Origin: Lachnospiraceae bacterium
GTDB taxonomy: Bacteria; Bacillota; Clostridia; Lachnospirales; Lachnospiraceae
Assembly (NCBI GenBank): GCA_016281335.1
Contig: JAEEIK010000133.1
Span: forward strand, 1-64,000
Direction of reading: 5' to 3'
DNA: 64,000 nt
Part shown: piece after piece, positions 8,241 through 15,561 of the stretch
How positions within the stretch are numbered: position 1 is the first letter of the stretch
Layout: every line of letters starts with the position of its first letter
Position numbers and translations under genes: made by a program
The notes under the pieces: model-generated
What the model saw: the letters and a program-made list of their open reading frames with translations, nothing else
Told to the model about the DNA's origin: nothing
Database searches by the model: none

Positions 8241-8843
8241 ATGAAACGCAAACGGCTTAACAGAGATGGCTGGGGCTTCCAGTATTATCCCTATTATCAG
8301 CTGAGGATAGATGACCCGGTCTTTAAGGGAACAGCGTGCCTGATAAAGCTGACGGATGGGGAAGCAAATTATTGGAACACGCCGAAAGCAGGCAGGATAC
8401 AGGTGACGGGAAGCGGCATGTCCTGGCTGGAACTGATCCCGGACAATGCATATCATGTGATAACGATCAAGTATTTCCCCGAAGGTTCTCATGATCCGGA
8501 AAGAAAGGCTTATCCTGTTCCTGCTGATGAAAAATATCAGCCATCGATCTGGTATGTGGATGTTATAGAAGGAATCGAATATGATGATCATGGCATAGCC
8601 GTATTTATTGATAAATATCTTGATGTGATCTTCACTCCGGAAGGTGATATCAAGATTGATGACAGGGATGAACTTGAGGCTGCATTTTCATCCGGAGAAT
8701 TATCGAAAGAGCAATATGATGCGGCACTTGCGGAAAGTGAAATGATCCTCCGTAAGTATTGCAGTGATATCCGTAAAACAGACGAATGGTGTGCAAGTAT
8801 AAGGAGACTGGTTGAGGAAAGAATCAATGACGGATTATGTTGA
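8241..8843 (+). CDS. DUF402 (FomD/nucleotide phosphohydrolase-like) protein
   Basis: 200 residues. The central region has paired aromatic and acidic positions, then YLDVIFTPEGDIKIDDRDELEAA with an acidic metal-binding pattern (about 130-155), characteristic of the DUF402 family. Members of that family include FomD and nucleoside tri-/diphosphatases. The ribosome-binding site GAAAGGAG is four bases before the ATG at 8241. The last 17 bases overlap the next gene's start. A hydrolase acting on a nucleotide conjugate is plausible but inferred. Confidence 0.65.
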   Translation: MKRKRLNRDGWGFQYYPYYQLRIDDPVFKGTACLIKLTDGEANYWNTPKAGRIQVTGSGMSWLELIPDNAYHVITIKYFPEGSHDPERKAYPVPADEKYQPSIWYVDVIEGIEYDDHGIAVFIDKYLDVIFTPEGDIKIDDRDELEAAFSSGELSKEQYDAALAESEMILRKYCSDIRKTDEWCASIRRLVEERINDGLC

Positions 8844-9564
8844 ATATGCGAAGATGACGGGAAGCAACCGGGTATATCCTTTATCCATAGCTGAAGGATA
8901 TCAGAGCGGTGATATTATCGCAGATAGTATAAATGATGTTCAATGTGTTATGTTCTGGCACTATTGTGGATTTGCATATCTTTCCGGTAAAGTGACAGAA
9001 CCATTTCTAAACAGGATCTATGAGGATTATTTCTGTAAGGAGATAAAGCGACGATTTGTACTCATAACTGATGATGAGAAGGTAATACAGTTCTTTGAGG
9101 GAAAAGATGGACTGGCTATGGATCAGCGGAAGGAATACCGCTTCAATAATGATGTGACTTTTTCTGCAGAGGATTTTAATATAGACCTAAGGGTTGAAAG
9201 AATAGATGATTCTAACATAGAGTTTATACAGGGAAGGATCGTCCCGGCTTTTTCCTGGGATTCATCTGATACATTTCTTAAGAAGGGCTTCGGATACATC
9301 GCAATGGACGGGGATAAGTATGCGGCTGTGGCATTTTCTGCGGCAGTGAGTTCTGAAGAAGTGGATATAGGCGTGGAAACAAACGAAGCATACAGGAATC
9401 GCGGCCTGGCGAAGATACTGGCAATACATATGATACGTGAAATACTGAATATCGGAAAGACTCCGGTATGGGCGCATGCGGCCGGTAATACGGCTTCCAT
9501 GAAAACATCGCTGGGAGTGGGTTTTAAGGAGATACATTGTAACACGGTCATCAGGAAGGCTTGA
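8827..9564 (+). CDS. GNAT acetyltransferase of the ZmaR-like (GNAT_acetyltran) family
   Basis: 245 residues. The N-terminal half has poor similarity to plain GNATs. The C-terminal half carries VDIGVETNEAYRNRGLAKIL, a GNAT acetyl-CoA loop, and ends in a WAHAAGNTASMKTSLGVGF motif. This layout matches the GNAT_acetyltran family that includes the zwittermicin A self-resistance protein ZmaR. The ATG at 8827 has GAGGA eight bases upstream. It overlaps the upstream DUF402 gene. The substrate is unknown. Confidence 0.68.
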   Translation: MTDYVEYAKMTGSNRVYPLSIAEGYQSGDIIADSINDVQCVMFWHYCGFAYLSGKVTEPFLNRIYEDYFCKEIKRRFVLITDDEKVIQFFEGKDGLAMDQRKEYRFNNDVTFSAEDFNIDLRVERIDDSNIEFIQGRIVPAFSWDSSDTFLKKGFGYIAMDGDKYAAVAFSAAVSSEEVDIGVETNEAYRNRGLAKILAIHMIREILNIGKTPVWAHAAGNTASMKTSLGVGFKEIHCNTVIRKA

Positions 9565-9566
9565 TA

Positions 9567-10379
9567 ATGAAGATACGTGAACTGAAAACGTCAGAAACAG
9601 GACTTCTGAAAGATTTCCTGTATGAAGCGATATTTATTCCGGAAGGTGTGGAAGCGCCGGATCGTAAGATCATTGAACTGCCGGAACTAAGATTGTATTA
9701 TGAGGATTTCGGAAAAGGAAAAGCTGATCTTTGCCTTGTTTGCGAAGAGGGCGGAAGGGTAGTCGGTGCAGTCTGGACCAGGATCATGAATGATTACGGG
9801 CATGTAGATGACGATACGCCATCTTTTGCAATCTCTTTATATAAGGAATACAGGGGCAGAGGCGTCGGAACAAAACTCATGTATGCCATGCTTGAACTGC
9901 TCAGGTCAAAAGGATATAAAAGGGCCTCCCTGGCAGTACAGAAAGCAAACTATGCCGTACGCATGTATGAAAAAGTAGGCTTTCGTATCACGGATCAGAA
10001 TGATGAAGAGTATATCATGGTATATGATGACAACCGATCAGGGGGACGGTTCTATGATCTTGTTAAGAAGATACCATCCGGAAGAGTTGCAACATACGGT
10101 CAGATTGCGGAACTTGCCGGAAACCGGAAACTTGCCCGTGTAGTCGGAAACCTGCTTCACAGAAATCCGGATCCGGATAATATCCCCTGCTATCGGGTGG
10201 TCAATGCAAAAGGAGAGCTGGCGGAGAATTTCGCTTTCGGCGGAGCCGGAGCGCAGAAAAAACTTCTGGAAGCGGAAGGCGTAGTGGTGGAAGGCGGAAG
10301 AGTAGACCTAAATTTGTTTCAGTGGAAACCAACCGGGAGCAACCGGGGGGACGGTTCTCTGATCGGTCTGGAAAAATAA
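9567..10379 (+). CDS. GNAT acetyltransferase-MGMT (alkyltransferase) fusion joined by a repeat
   Basis: 270 residues. Residues about 1-150 are a GNAT domain with YRGRGVGTKLMYAM as the loop. Residues about 162-258 are the DNA-binding/active-site domain of O6-alkylguanine-DNA alkyltransferase, with IPSGRVATYGQIA and the active-site motif PCYRVV, where Cys208 is the predicted acceptor (the usual His after Cys is Tyr). The linker NRSGGRFYD (156-164) is encoded by a REP-like palindrome at 10034-10059. The last dozen residues come from another copy at 10340-10366, read in a different frame. The MGMT N-terminal domain is absent, as in short alkyltransferase-like proteins. Confidence 0.8.
   Translation: MKIRELKTSETGLLKDFLYEAIFIPEGVEAPDRKIIELPELRLYYEDFGKGKADLCLVCEEGGRVVGAVWTRIMNDYGHVDDDTPSFAISLYKEYRGRGVGTKLMYAMLELLRSKGYKRASLAVQKANYAVRMYEKVGFRITDQNDEEYIMVYDDNRSGGRFYDLVKKIPSGRVATYGQIAELAGNRKLARVVGNLLHRNPDPDNIPCYRVVNAKGELAENFAFGGAGAQKKLLEAEGVVVEGGRVDLNLFQWKPTGSNRGDGSLIGLEK
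10034..10059 (+). repeat. REP-like palindrome copy 4 (+), inside a coding region
   Basis: CCGATCAG is followed by the core GGGGACGGTTCT and a partly decayed right arm ATGATC. It is read in frame as NRSGGRFYD between the GNAT and MGMT modules. The left arm and core are identical to copy 1. Confidence 0.88.
10340..10366 (+). repeat. REP-like palindrome copy 5 (+), forming a C-terminal tail
   Basis: CAACCGG, the core GGGGACGGTTCT and CTGATCGG. It is read as NRGDGSLIG near the end of the GNAT-MGMT fusion, and the gene stops 13 bases later. It faces copy 6, forming a two-copy composite. Confidence 0.88.
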
Positions 10380-10414
10380 GGGTTTCAGAGTAGTTGAGGG
10401 GGATTTTAAACCGA

Positions 10415-10444
10415 AATCAACCGGGGAACCCTCCCACTGATTGA
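10415..10444 (-). repeat. REP-like palindrome copy 6 (-), degenerate
   Basis: Inverse orientation: AATCAACCGG, a degenerate core (GGAACCCTCCCA) and CTGATTGAA. It is directly followed by AAGGAGAAG, the ribosome-binding site of the Nudix gene. It pairs with copy 5 across a spacer containing TTGAGGGGG. Confidence 0.78.
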
Positions 10445-10458
10445 AAAGGAGAAGAATT

Positions 10459-10956
10459 ATGGAATACTGGGATCTTTATGATGCGGAACGGAAGCCTCTT
10501 GGGCGCACACATGCACGCGGAGAGAAATTCGGAGAAGGTGAATACTATGTATGTTGTGAAATATGGGTGCGCAATAAAGAGGGGCGCTTTCTTACTACAA
10601 AACGTCATCCGGATAAAACTGCAGGCAATAAGTGGGAGTTTGTAGGCGGGGGAACACTTGCCGGAGAGACTACTCTTGATTCGGCTGTGAGAGAGCTTTT
10701 CGAGGAGACCGGTATAGTTATTGATAAGAGTGAATTAAGGCTTTTGACTACCAATGCAAAGAAAAACTATTTTCTTGATATTTATCTTGTGAAAAAAGAC
10801 GTAGACATAAAAGATGTGATTCTTCAACCGGAAGAAACAACTGATGCCAAATGGTCATCGGATGAAGACATCAAGGCTATGATAGCATCCGGTGAATTTG
10901 CTTATTCTGTGGGAGTACGGTATGAAAAGTATCGAGAACTGTGTTGGGAGGTGTGA
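10459..10956 (+). CDS. Nudix hydrolase
   Basis: 165 residues from the ATG at 10459, chosen for AAAGGAG upstream. The Nudix box runs from GGG at 63 to EETGI at about 86, with the REL.EE core intact. The opening WDLYDAERKPLGRTH is typical of Nudix enzymes related to isopentenyl-diphosphate isomerase-like hydrolases. It presumably cleaves a nucleoside diphosphate linked to another moiety; the substrate is unknown. Its ribosome-binding site abuts a REP-like element. Confidence 0.82.
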   Translation: MEYWDLYDAERKPLGRTHARGEKFGEGEYYVCCEIWVRNKEGRFLTTKRHPDKTAGNKWEFVGGGTLAGETTLDSAVRELFEETGIVIDKSELRLLTTNAKKNYFLDIYLVKKDVDIKDVILQPEETTDAKWSSDEDIKAMIASGEFAYSVGVRYEKYRELCWEV

Positions 10957-10958
10957 TA

Positions 10959-11297
10959 ATGGTATCAATTGATATGAATAAAACAGGGCTTAGGATTAAA
11001 AAATATGTTTCTGATGCCGGCTACAGCGTTAAGTTTATACAGGAATACTTAGGGCTTTCCTGTCCGCAGCCGATTTACAGATGGTTTAAAGGAAAGATAC
11101 TGCCATCGATAGATAATCTATTGAGATTAAGTGAATTATTTAATATTCATATGGAAGATTTATTGGTTAAGAGTAAAGAAAATGTTCATATCTTCGAATT
11201 AATGCCTACAAATCATCGGCCGAGCATATTAAAACGCTTATTATCGTATTATACCGAAGTATCCGGATGTTTGGATTTTGGACTATCCGTCCAATGA
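10959..11297 (+). CDS. XRE-family helix-turn-helix regulator
   Basis: 112 residues from the ATG at 10959, with GGGAGGTG upstream. Residues about 10-70 form an XRE/Cro-type helix-turn-helix: IKKYVSDAGYSVKFIQEYLGLS, then IYRWFKGKILPSIDNLLRLSELF. The remaining 40 residues have no recognised domain. It overlaps the Nudix stop region and precedes a REP-like pair and the RAYT gene. It could regulate the array, but its operator is not visible. Confidence 0.72.
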   Translation: MVSIDMNKTGLRIKKYVSDAGYSVKFIQEYLGLSCPQPIYRWFKGKILPSIDNLLRLSELFNIHMEDLLVKSKENVHIFELMPTNHRPSILKRLLSYYTEVSGCLDFGLSVQ

Positions 11298-11322
11298 CAT
11301 TAAGTAAGGCATGATTTATCAT

Positions 11323-11348
11323 CAATCAGAGGGACGGTTCTGTGATCG
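11323..11348 (+). repeat. REP-like palindrome copy 7 (+)
   Basis: CAATCAGA, GGGACGGTTCT, then GTGATCG. The core has one substitution relative to copy 1 (GAGGGACGGTTCT). It faces copy 8 across a 48-base spacer that itself contains GGGGCTTTTT and GTTGGCCCC, which can pair. Confidence 0.85.
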
Positions 11349-11396
11349 CCACGGGAAAATGGGGCTTTTTCAACGGATGAAGTGGTTGTTGGCCCC

Positions 11397-11428
11397 AAAT
11401 TCAACCGGAGAACAGTCCCCGTGATTGA
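11397..11428 (-). repeat. REP-like palindrome copy 8 (-), upstream of RAYT
   Basis: AATTCAACCGG, inverse core AGAACAGTCCCC (one change) and GTGATTGAA. It is directly followed by GGGAGG, the ribosome-binding site of the RAYT gene 15 bases before its ATG. Confidence 0.85.
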
Positions 11429-11442
11429 AGGGAGGAATGATC

Positions 11443-12198
11443 ATGCCAAGAAAAGCCCGAGAAAAAGCAAAAAGCGGGATATATCATGTGATGCTTAGGG
11501 GGATAAATCATCAGCAGATTTTTGAGGAAGAAGATGATTATCAGGTATTTCTGCGAATATTGCGTAAATGCAAAAGAGTAAGCGGATTTAAGCTCCTGGC
11601 CTATTGCCTGATGGGGAATCATATACATCTGCTTATCAAGGAAAATGAGGAAAAACTTGAGCTGATACTTAAGCGAATAGGAGTCAGATTTGTCAGGTGG
11701 TATAATCAGAAATATCAGAGAAGCGGGCATTTGTTTCAGGACCGGTTCAAAAGTGAAATTGTGGATGATGAAAGATACCTGATCACCGTGATCGCTTATA
11801 TCCATCAGAATCCTGTGAAAGCAGGTATATGTATGAATCCGGAGGAGTATCGATACAGCAGTTACAGAGAATACCAAAAGTATCATTCGTTGGTGGATAT
11901 GGATTTTGTAGAAAGCATCATTTCGCGGGAGACTATCGTATCATACAGCAAAGCAATGATAAATAAGCAATGTTTGGAAATGGGTGAAAAAACTGTCTGC
12001 GGTGTAACGGATTTAAAAGCTAAGGAGATGATCATAGATATTGCAGGGCTGGATGATACTACGGAGCTTAAAGAGATAGAAAAGTGTAAAAGACAGAGAA
12101 TTATAAAATCATTAAATGTACATGGATTAACCATGCGTCAGATCAGTCGATTAACTGGAATATCTTATTATACAGTCAGAAAGGCAATCGTTGGATAA
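11443..12198 (+). CDS. REP-associated tyrosine transposase (RAYT), Y1/HUH family
   Basis: 251 residues. The N-terminal domain begins MPRKAREK..GIYHVMLRG and has the HUH metal-binding motif GNHIHLLIK (His60, His62) and a candidate nucleophile Tyr119 in AYIHQNPVKAG, the hallmark of the TnpA_REP/RAYT branch of IS200/IS605-type transposases. Residues about 215-248 form a helix-turn-helix (GLTMRQISRLTGISYYTVRKA). RAYTs cut and join single-stranded REP hairpins in enterobacterial studies. This copy has no IS ends and no frameshift and sits beside a REP pair, so it is the likely agent that spread the 15 repeats. The start is the ATG at 11443, seven bases after GGGAGG. Confidence 0.88.
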   Translation: MPRKAREKAKSGIYHVMLRGINHQQIFEEEDDYQVFLRILRKCKRVSGFKLLAYCLMGNHIHLLIKENEEKLELILKRIGVRFVRWYNQKYQRSGHLFQDRFKSEIVDDERYLITVIAYIHQNPVKAGICMNPEEYRYSSYREYQKYHSLVDMDFVESIISRETIVSYSKAMINKQCLEMGEKTVCGVTDLKAKEMIIDIAGLDDTTELKEIEKCKRQRIIKSLNVHGLTMRQISRLTGISYYTVRKAIVG

Positions 12199-12240
12199 GC
12201 TGGGGACAAAAAGGGAGCAAAGTCGGAGAGGTATCGTGAA

Positions 12241-12723
12241 ATGGATATAGATGATTATATAGAATTGTATAAAAGCGGCGGATATATTAGGGAAATGCGT
12301 AAGCATGTGGGGCATGCTCCTGTGATGACATGTGCCTGCGGTGTGATTATAGAAAACGACAAGGGAGAAATTCTGCTGCAGAAAAGAAAGGATAACAGCT
12401 GCTGGGCTATCATCGGCGGTTCCATGGAAATGGGAGAGACTTTTGAGGAAACCGTAAGGAGAGAGACCAGGGAGGAATCCGGTCTGACTATAGGTGAGCT
12501 GGAATTGTTTCAGCTTTATTCCGGGAGGGATCGTATCATAGAATATCCTAACGGAGATATCTGTTTTGGCCCGGGAATTGTTTTTATCACAAGGGAATAT
12601 GAAGGTGAAATAGTAAATGATCCGGAAGAAGTATTGGAACACCGTTTTTTTAGCAAAAGGGAATTGCCTGAAAACCTGAACGGATATGATAGAGATATAA
12701 TACTTGAATGGGCAGGCAGATAA
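12241..12723 (+). CDS. Nudix hydrolase
   Basis: 160 residues. The Nudix box is at about 59-82, from GGSMEMGE to REESGL with REXXEE conserved as RRETREES. An N-terminal extension of about 25 residues precedes the first strand. The ATG at 12241 follows GGAGAGG. It lies 42 bases after the RAYT gene. Its stop codon is three bases from repeat copy 9. The substrate is unknown; nucleotide-sugar or oxidised-nucleotide clean-up is plausible. Confidence 0.82.
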   Translation: MDIDDYIELYKSGGYIREMRKHVGHAPVMTCACGVIIENDKGEILLQKRKDNSCWAIIGGSMEMGETFEETVRRETREESGLTIGELELFQLYSGRDRIIEYPNGDICFGPGIVFITREYEGEIVNDPEEVLEHRFFSKRELPENLNGYDRDIILEWAGR

Positions 12724-12725
12724 GA

Positions 12726-12755
12726 AATCAACCGCAGAACCGTCCCCGTGATTGA
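12726..12755 (-). repeat. REP-like palindrome copy 9 (-)
   Basis: AATCAACCGC, inverse core AGAACCGTCCCC and GTGATTGAA. It starts three bases after the Nudix stop and runs into AAGAGAG, the ribosome-binding site of the next gene. Together with that site it fills the whole intergenic gap. Confidence 0.88.
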
Positions 12756-12771
12756 AAGAGAGTATAAGAAT

Positions 12772-13260
12772 ATGATACAACATCCGATACCTCCGTTTTT
12801 TGATAAGAATTCGAAGATACTGATACTTGGGAGCTTTCCGTCAGTTAAGTCAAGGGAGCAAATGTTTTTCTATGGGCATCCGCAGAACCGCTTCTGGAAA
12901 GTAGCTGCGGCGGTATTTAATCAGGATGTGCCTGAAAACATAGCCGGGAAGAAAGACTTTCTGAAACGTAATAATATAGCAATGTGGGATGTTATAGGAG
13001 CATGTGATATCGAAGGTTCAGCGGATTCTACGATCAAAAATGTGAAACCCAATGACCTTGGTATTATTTTGGAGAAGGCAGATATCAGAGCGATATTTGT
13101 TAACGGTAAGACAGCAGAGAAGTATTACAACAGATATACGAAAGATGTGATCAATCGTACCGCTATATGCCTTCCGTCTACCAGCCCAGCAAATGCTGCA
13201 TGGACCTTGGAGAAACTGACAGGCGCATGGAAAGAGATCAGGGAGATGGCTAATGATTAA
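12772..13260 (+). CDS. DNA-deoxyinosine (hypoxanthine) glycosylase, UDG superfamily
   Basis: 162 residues. The opening PPFFDKNSKILILGSFPSVKS and FYGHPQNRFWKV are the signatures of the uracil-glycosylase-superfamily branch annotated as DNA-deoxyinosine glycosylase, which removes hypoxanthine from deaminated DNA. CLPSTSPANA near the end corresponds to the second catalytic motif. The start at 12772 follows AAAGAGAG. A GTG 24 bases earlier lies within the repeat core and is less likely. The stop overlaps the next gene. Confidence 0.8.
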   Translation: MIQHPIPPFFDKNSKILILGSFPSVKSREQMFFYGHPQNRFWKVAAAVFNQDVPENIAGKKDFLKRNNIAMWDVIGACDIEGSADSTIKNVKPNDLGIILEKADIRAIFVNGKTAEKYYNRYTKDVINRTAICLPSTSPANAAWTLEKLTGAWKEIREMAND

Positions 13261-14284
13261 AGCTGAAAAACTCAAAAAGGGTGATACGATAGCTACGATA
13301 AGTCCATCATGGGGATGTGCCGGGGCAACGCGTGTATTGTGGAAATACCGTTTGGGCTGCGAGCGTCTTAAGGAAATGGGGTTAAATGTTGTGGCGGCAC
13401 CCAATTCATTAAGAGGGACTGCATATCTCAGGGATAATCCGAAGGCCAGGGCTGAGGATGTTATGTGGGCCTTTGAAAATAAAGAGATCAGAGGAATCAT
13501 AGCAAATATAGGCGGGAATGATTCCGTTAGGTTATTGCCATATCTGTCTTCAAAAATCATATCCGATAATCCGAAAATCCTTTGTGGGTACTCGGATGTA
13601 TTGGCGCTTCATCTTTTTTGCTACAGAGCCGATCTGATGACCTATTACGGAGATAATCTGTTAACGACCGTGGCAGAAGCCGGTGGATGGCATCCTTACA
13701 GCCGCTACTGGTTTGAAAAAGTATTTTTTGATGATAAGCATATCGGTAACATCAAACCTGCGGAAGAATGGTCATATGATAAAGAATCGCATACAGATAA
13801 AAAATACAGAAAATACTATCTGACCAATCCCGGTTACCGCTATGTGCAGGGAAAAGGGACAGTAAGGGGAAAGCTGTTTGGCGGTCATGGTGATCTCCTC
13901 ACTTTGAAGATGCCTGACGGAAATCCTGCTGTACATAAAGAAGATTTTGAAAATAGTATCCTTTTCTTTGAGGATATTCCTGAGTTCTGCGATGAAGAAT
14001 ATATGGCAGATTTCTTTGACCGGCTGGGAAAGAACGGTTATCTTCAGATCTTAAACGGAGTTATCATAGGAAAGATGAAAAGACCGGAGAGTTTTGATAC
14101 TTATGCGGAACGCATCCGTTCTGTTGTGACGGATAAATACAATTGCCCGGATCTGCCGGTAATGAGTGATCTTAACTTCGGACATACATCACCTATATGT
14201 ATATTGCCTTACGGTGCGGAGGCGGAATTAAATATTCATAAGTTGACATTCAGTATAAAATCAACCGGGGGGAAGGTTCTCTGA
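13253..14284 (+). CDS. S66-family peptidase, MccF/LD-carboxypeptidase-like
   Basis: 343 residues. KGDTIATISPSWG at the N-terminus, IGGNDSVRLLPYL with the likely nucleophile Ser91, an internal acidic motif FFEDIPEFCDEEYMADFF and the C-terminal NFGHTSPICILPYG with the likely catalytic His match the MccF branch of the S66 serine peptidases. MccF gives self-immunity to microcin C by cleaving the toxic aminoacyl-nucleotide; that role is inferred. The last residues STGGKVL and the stop lie inside REP-like copy 10. GGGAGATGG precedes the ATG. Confidence 0.8.
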   Translation: MIKAEKLKKGDTIATISPSWGCAGATRVLWKYRLGCERLKEMGLNVVAAPNSLRGTAYLRDNPKARAEDVMWAFENKEIRGIIANIGGNDSVRLLPYLSSKIISDNPKILCGYSDVLALHLFCYRADLMTYYGDNLLTTVAEAGGWHPYSRYWFEKVFFDDKHIGNIKPAEEWSYDKESHTDKKYRKYYLTNPGYRYVQGKGTVRGKLFGGHGDLLTLKMPDGNPAVHKEDFENSILFFEDIPEFCDEEYMADFFDRLGKNGYLQILNGVIIGKMKRPESFDTYAERIRSVVTDKYNCPDLPVMSDLNFGHTSPICILPYGAEAELNIHKLTFSIKSTGGKVL

Positions 14285-14288
14285 TTGG
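14259..14288 (+). repeat. REP-like palindrome copy 10 (+), overlapping a gene's 3' end
   Basis: AATCAACCGG, core GGGGAAGGTTCT (one change) and CTGATTGG. The stop TGA of the MccF-like gene is in the right arm, so the C-terminal STGGKVL is repeat-encoded, nearly the same tail as the methyltransferase ending at 8209. Confidence 0.88.
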
Positions 14289-14332
14289 TCCCCCAAATAG
14301 TTTTTGGCGCAATTGAGGGGGCTTTGAGCCAA

Positions 14333-14372
14333 AATCAATCGTGGAACCGTCCCCATGATTGCCAATGATTGG
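14333..14372 (-). repeat. REP-like palindrome copy 11 (-)
   Basis: AATCAATCGT, inverse core GGAACCGTCCCC and ATGATTGCC, then a duplicated AATGATTGG. It faces copy 10 across a spacer with CCCCC and GGGGG runs that can pair. GGAGAG after the repeat is the ribosome-binding site of the glycosyltransferase gene. Confidence 0.85.
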
Positions 14373-14380
14373 AGAGAAAT

Positions 14381-15526
14381 ATGAGGGTTTTGATCGTTCC
14401 GATGACCGCTATGGCAGAGACAGCAGGGCCGGGAAAAAGATGCAGGATCATAGCTGAATTATTGCAGAAAGCCGGGATTGAAACAGCTACCTGCATGGCA
14501 AGAGATGTGAACTTTGTCAGGATCGACGGTGTTAAAAACTATGAACTTCAGATCCCGACTCCGCTCGGACTGCCGGATATGGCAGCCGGTATATTTTCCC
14601 TGTTGGTCCAGAAGCTGGGGATAGCAGCAAAGAAGACTGTCGTAAGCTTTGATCAGGTATTGTATTTTACGGGAAATCTGAATAAACGGTATCTGAAGAA
14701 GAGTGTGGAAGATATACGAAAAGCCATCAGGGATCATAAAACTGATATAGTATACAGTGAGTTTAATATATCGGCGATCCTTGCTGCGAGGTTGGAAAAA
14801 AAGAAGCTATTCATTACTGTAAGTTACCCAACGCAAAAAGAATATGCCTGCGTTCCCAGGCTGGCGAAAGAATTAAATCAGCTTCTTTCGGATCTGGGAT
14901 TGCCACGGGTTACTTCGGCATTGGAATTGTTTGACTGGGCAGATGAATGCTTTTGTCCGAGTATCCCCGAACTTGAGCCCTTTCAGGAAAAGAAGGTAAA
15001 GTATATCGGTGCATTCTATACCGATGTATATGAAAAACATCCGGTGAAAGATAAGAATAAGATCCTTGTGTATATGGGAAACGGAACAGTTCCGGCGGCA
15101 AAAATGTACAGGGAAGTAAGCAGGGCGTTTGCGGATGCTCCGTATGAGGTTTATATTGCATCGAGTTATCTGAAGAAAGGGGAGCAGGGCAATATCCATG
15201 TGGCAAAAAGATGGGATTTTAACAGCCTCTTAAATGAAGCGGTCCTGTTTATAAATCACGGGGGACAGAACAGCATGATGGACGGATTGCTTCACGTTGT
15301 TCCGCAGCTGGTGGTTCCGGGCAAGGTTTTTGAAAGAAGGTATAATGCAGAGGCACTTGAAAAAGCAGGAGCAGGGCGGATCCTGGAACATACGAAATTT
15401 GAGGCAAAACGTATCAGGATGCTGGCGGAAGAGATCATTTCGTCAAAAGAGATCGCTGAAAATGCCATAAATCTCGGGAGCAGGCTTCATAGAAAGGAAG
15501 AAGTGTTTTTAGCGTCTTTTCGATAA
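14381..15526 (+). CDS. GT1-type glycosyltransferase (macrolide glycosyltransferase-like)
   Basis: 381 residues from the ATG at 14381. The N-terminus GPGKRCRIIAELLQKAGIE is the acceptor domain start of GT-B enzymes. The C-terminal donor-site motif FINHGGQNSMMDGLLHVVPQLVVPG, followed by RRYNAEALEKAGAG, matches the UDP-sugar-binding signature of the UGT/MGT family. MGT-type enzymes inactivate macrolides by glucosylation. The acceptor here is unknown and could be a natural product or lipid. The gap to the next gene is 35 bases. Confidence 0.75.
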   Translation: MRVLIVPMTAMAETAGPGKRCRIIAELLQKAGIETATCMARDVNFVRIDGVKNYELQIPTPLGLPDMAAGIFSLLVQKLGIAAKKTVVSFDQVLYFTGNLNKRYLKKSVEDIRKAIRDHKTDIVYSEFNISAILAARLEKKKLFITVSYPTQKEYACVPRLAKELNQLLSDLGLPRVTSALELFDWADECFCPSIPELEPFQEKKVKYIGAFYTDVYEKHPVKDKNKILVYMGNGTVPAAKMYREVSRAFADAPYEVYIASSYLKKGEQGNIHVAKRWDFNSLLNEAVLFINHGGQNSMMDGLLHVVPQLVVPGKVFERRYNAEALEKAGAGRILEHTKFEAKRIRMLAEEIISSKEIAENAINLGSRLHRKEEVFLASFR

Positions 15527-15561
15527 TCGGAAACCGGAATTCATAAAGGGGAGAAATACCT

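Noticed and set aside
11425-12198. A complete IS200/IS605-type insertion sequence
   Set aside because: No TnpB gene, no IS end structures and no duplicated flank are seen; only the RAYT and its adjacent repeat pair are present.
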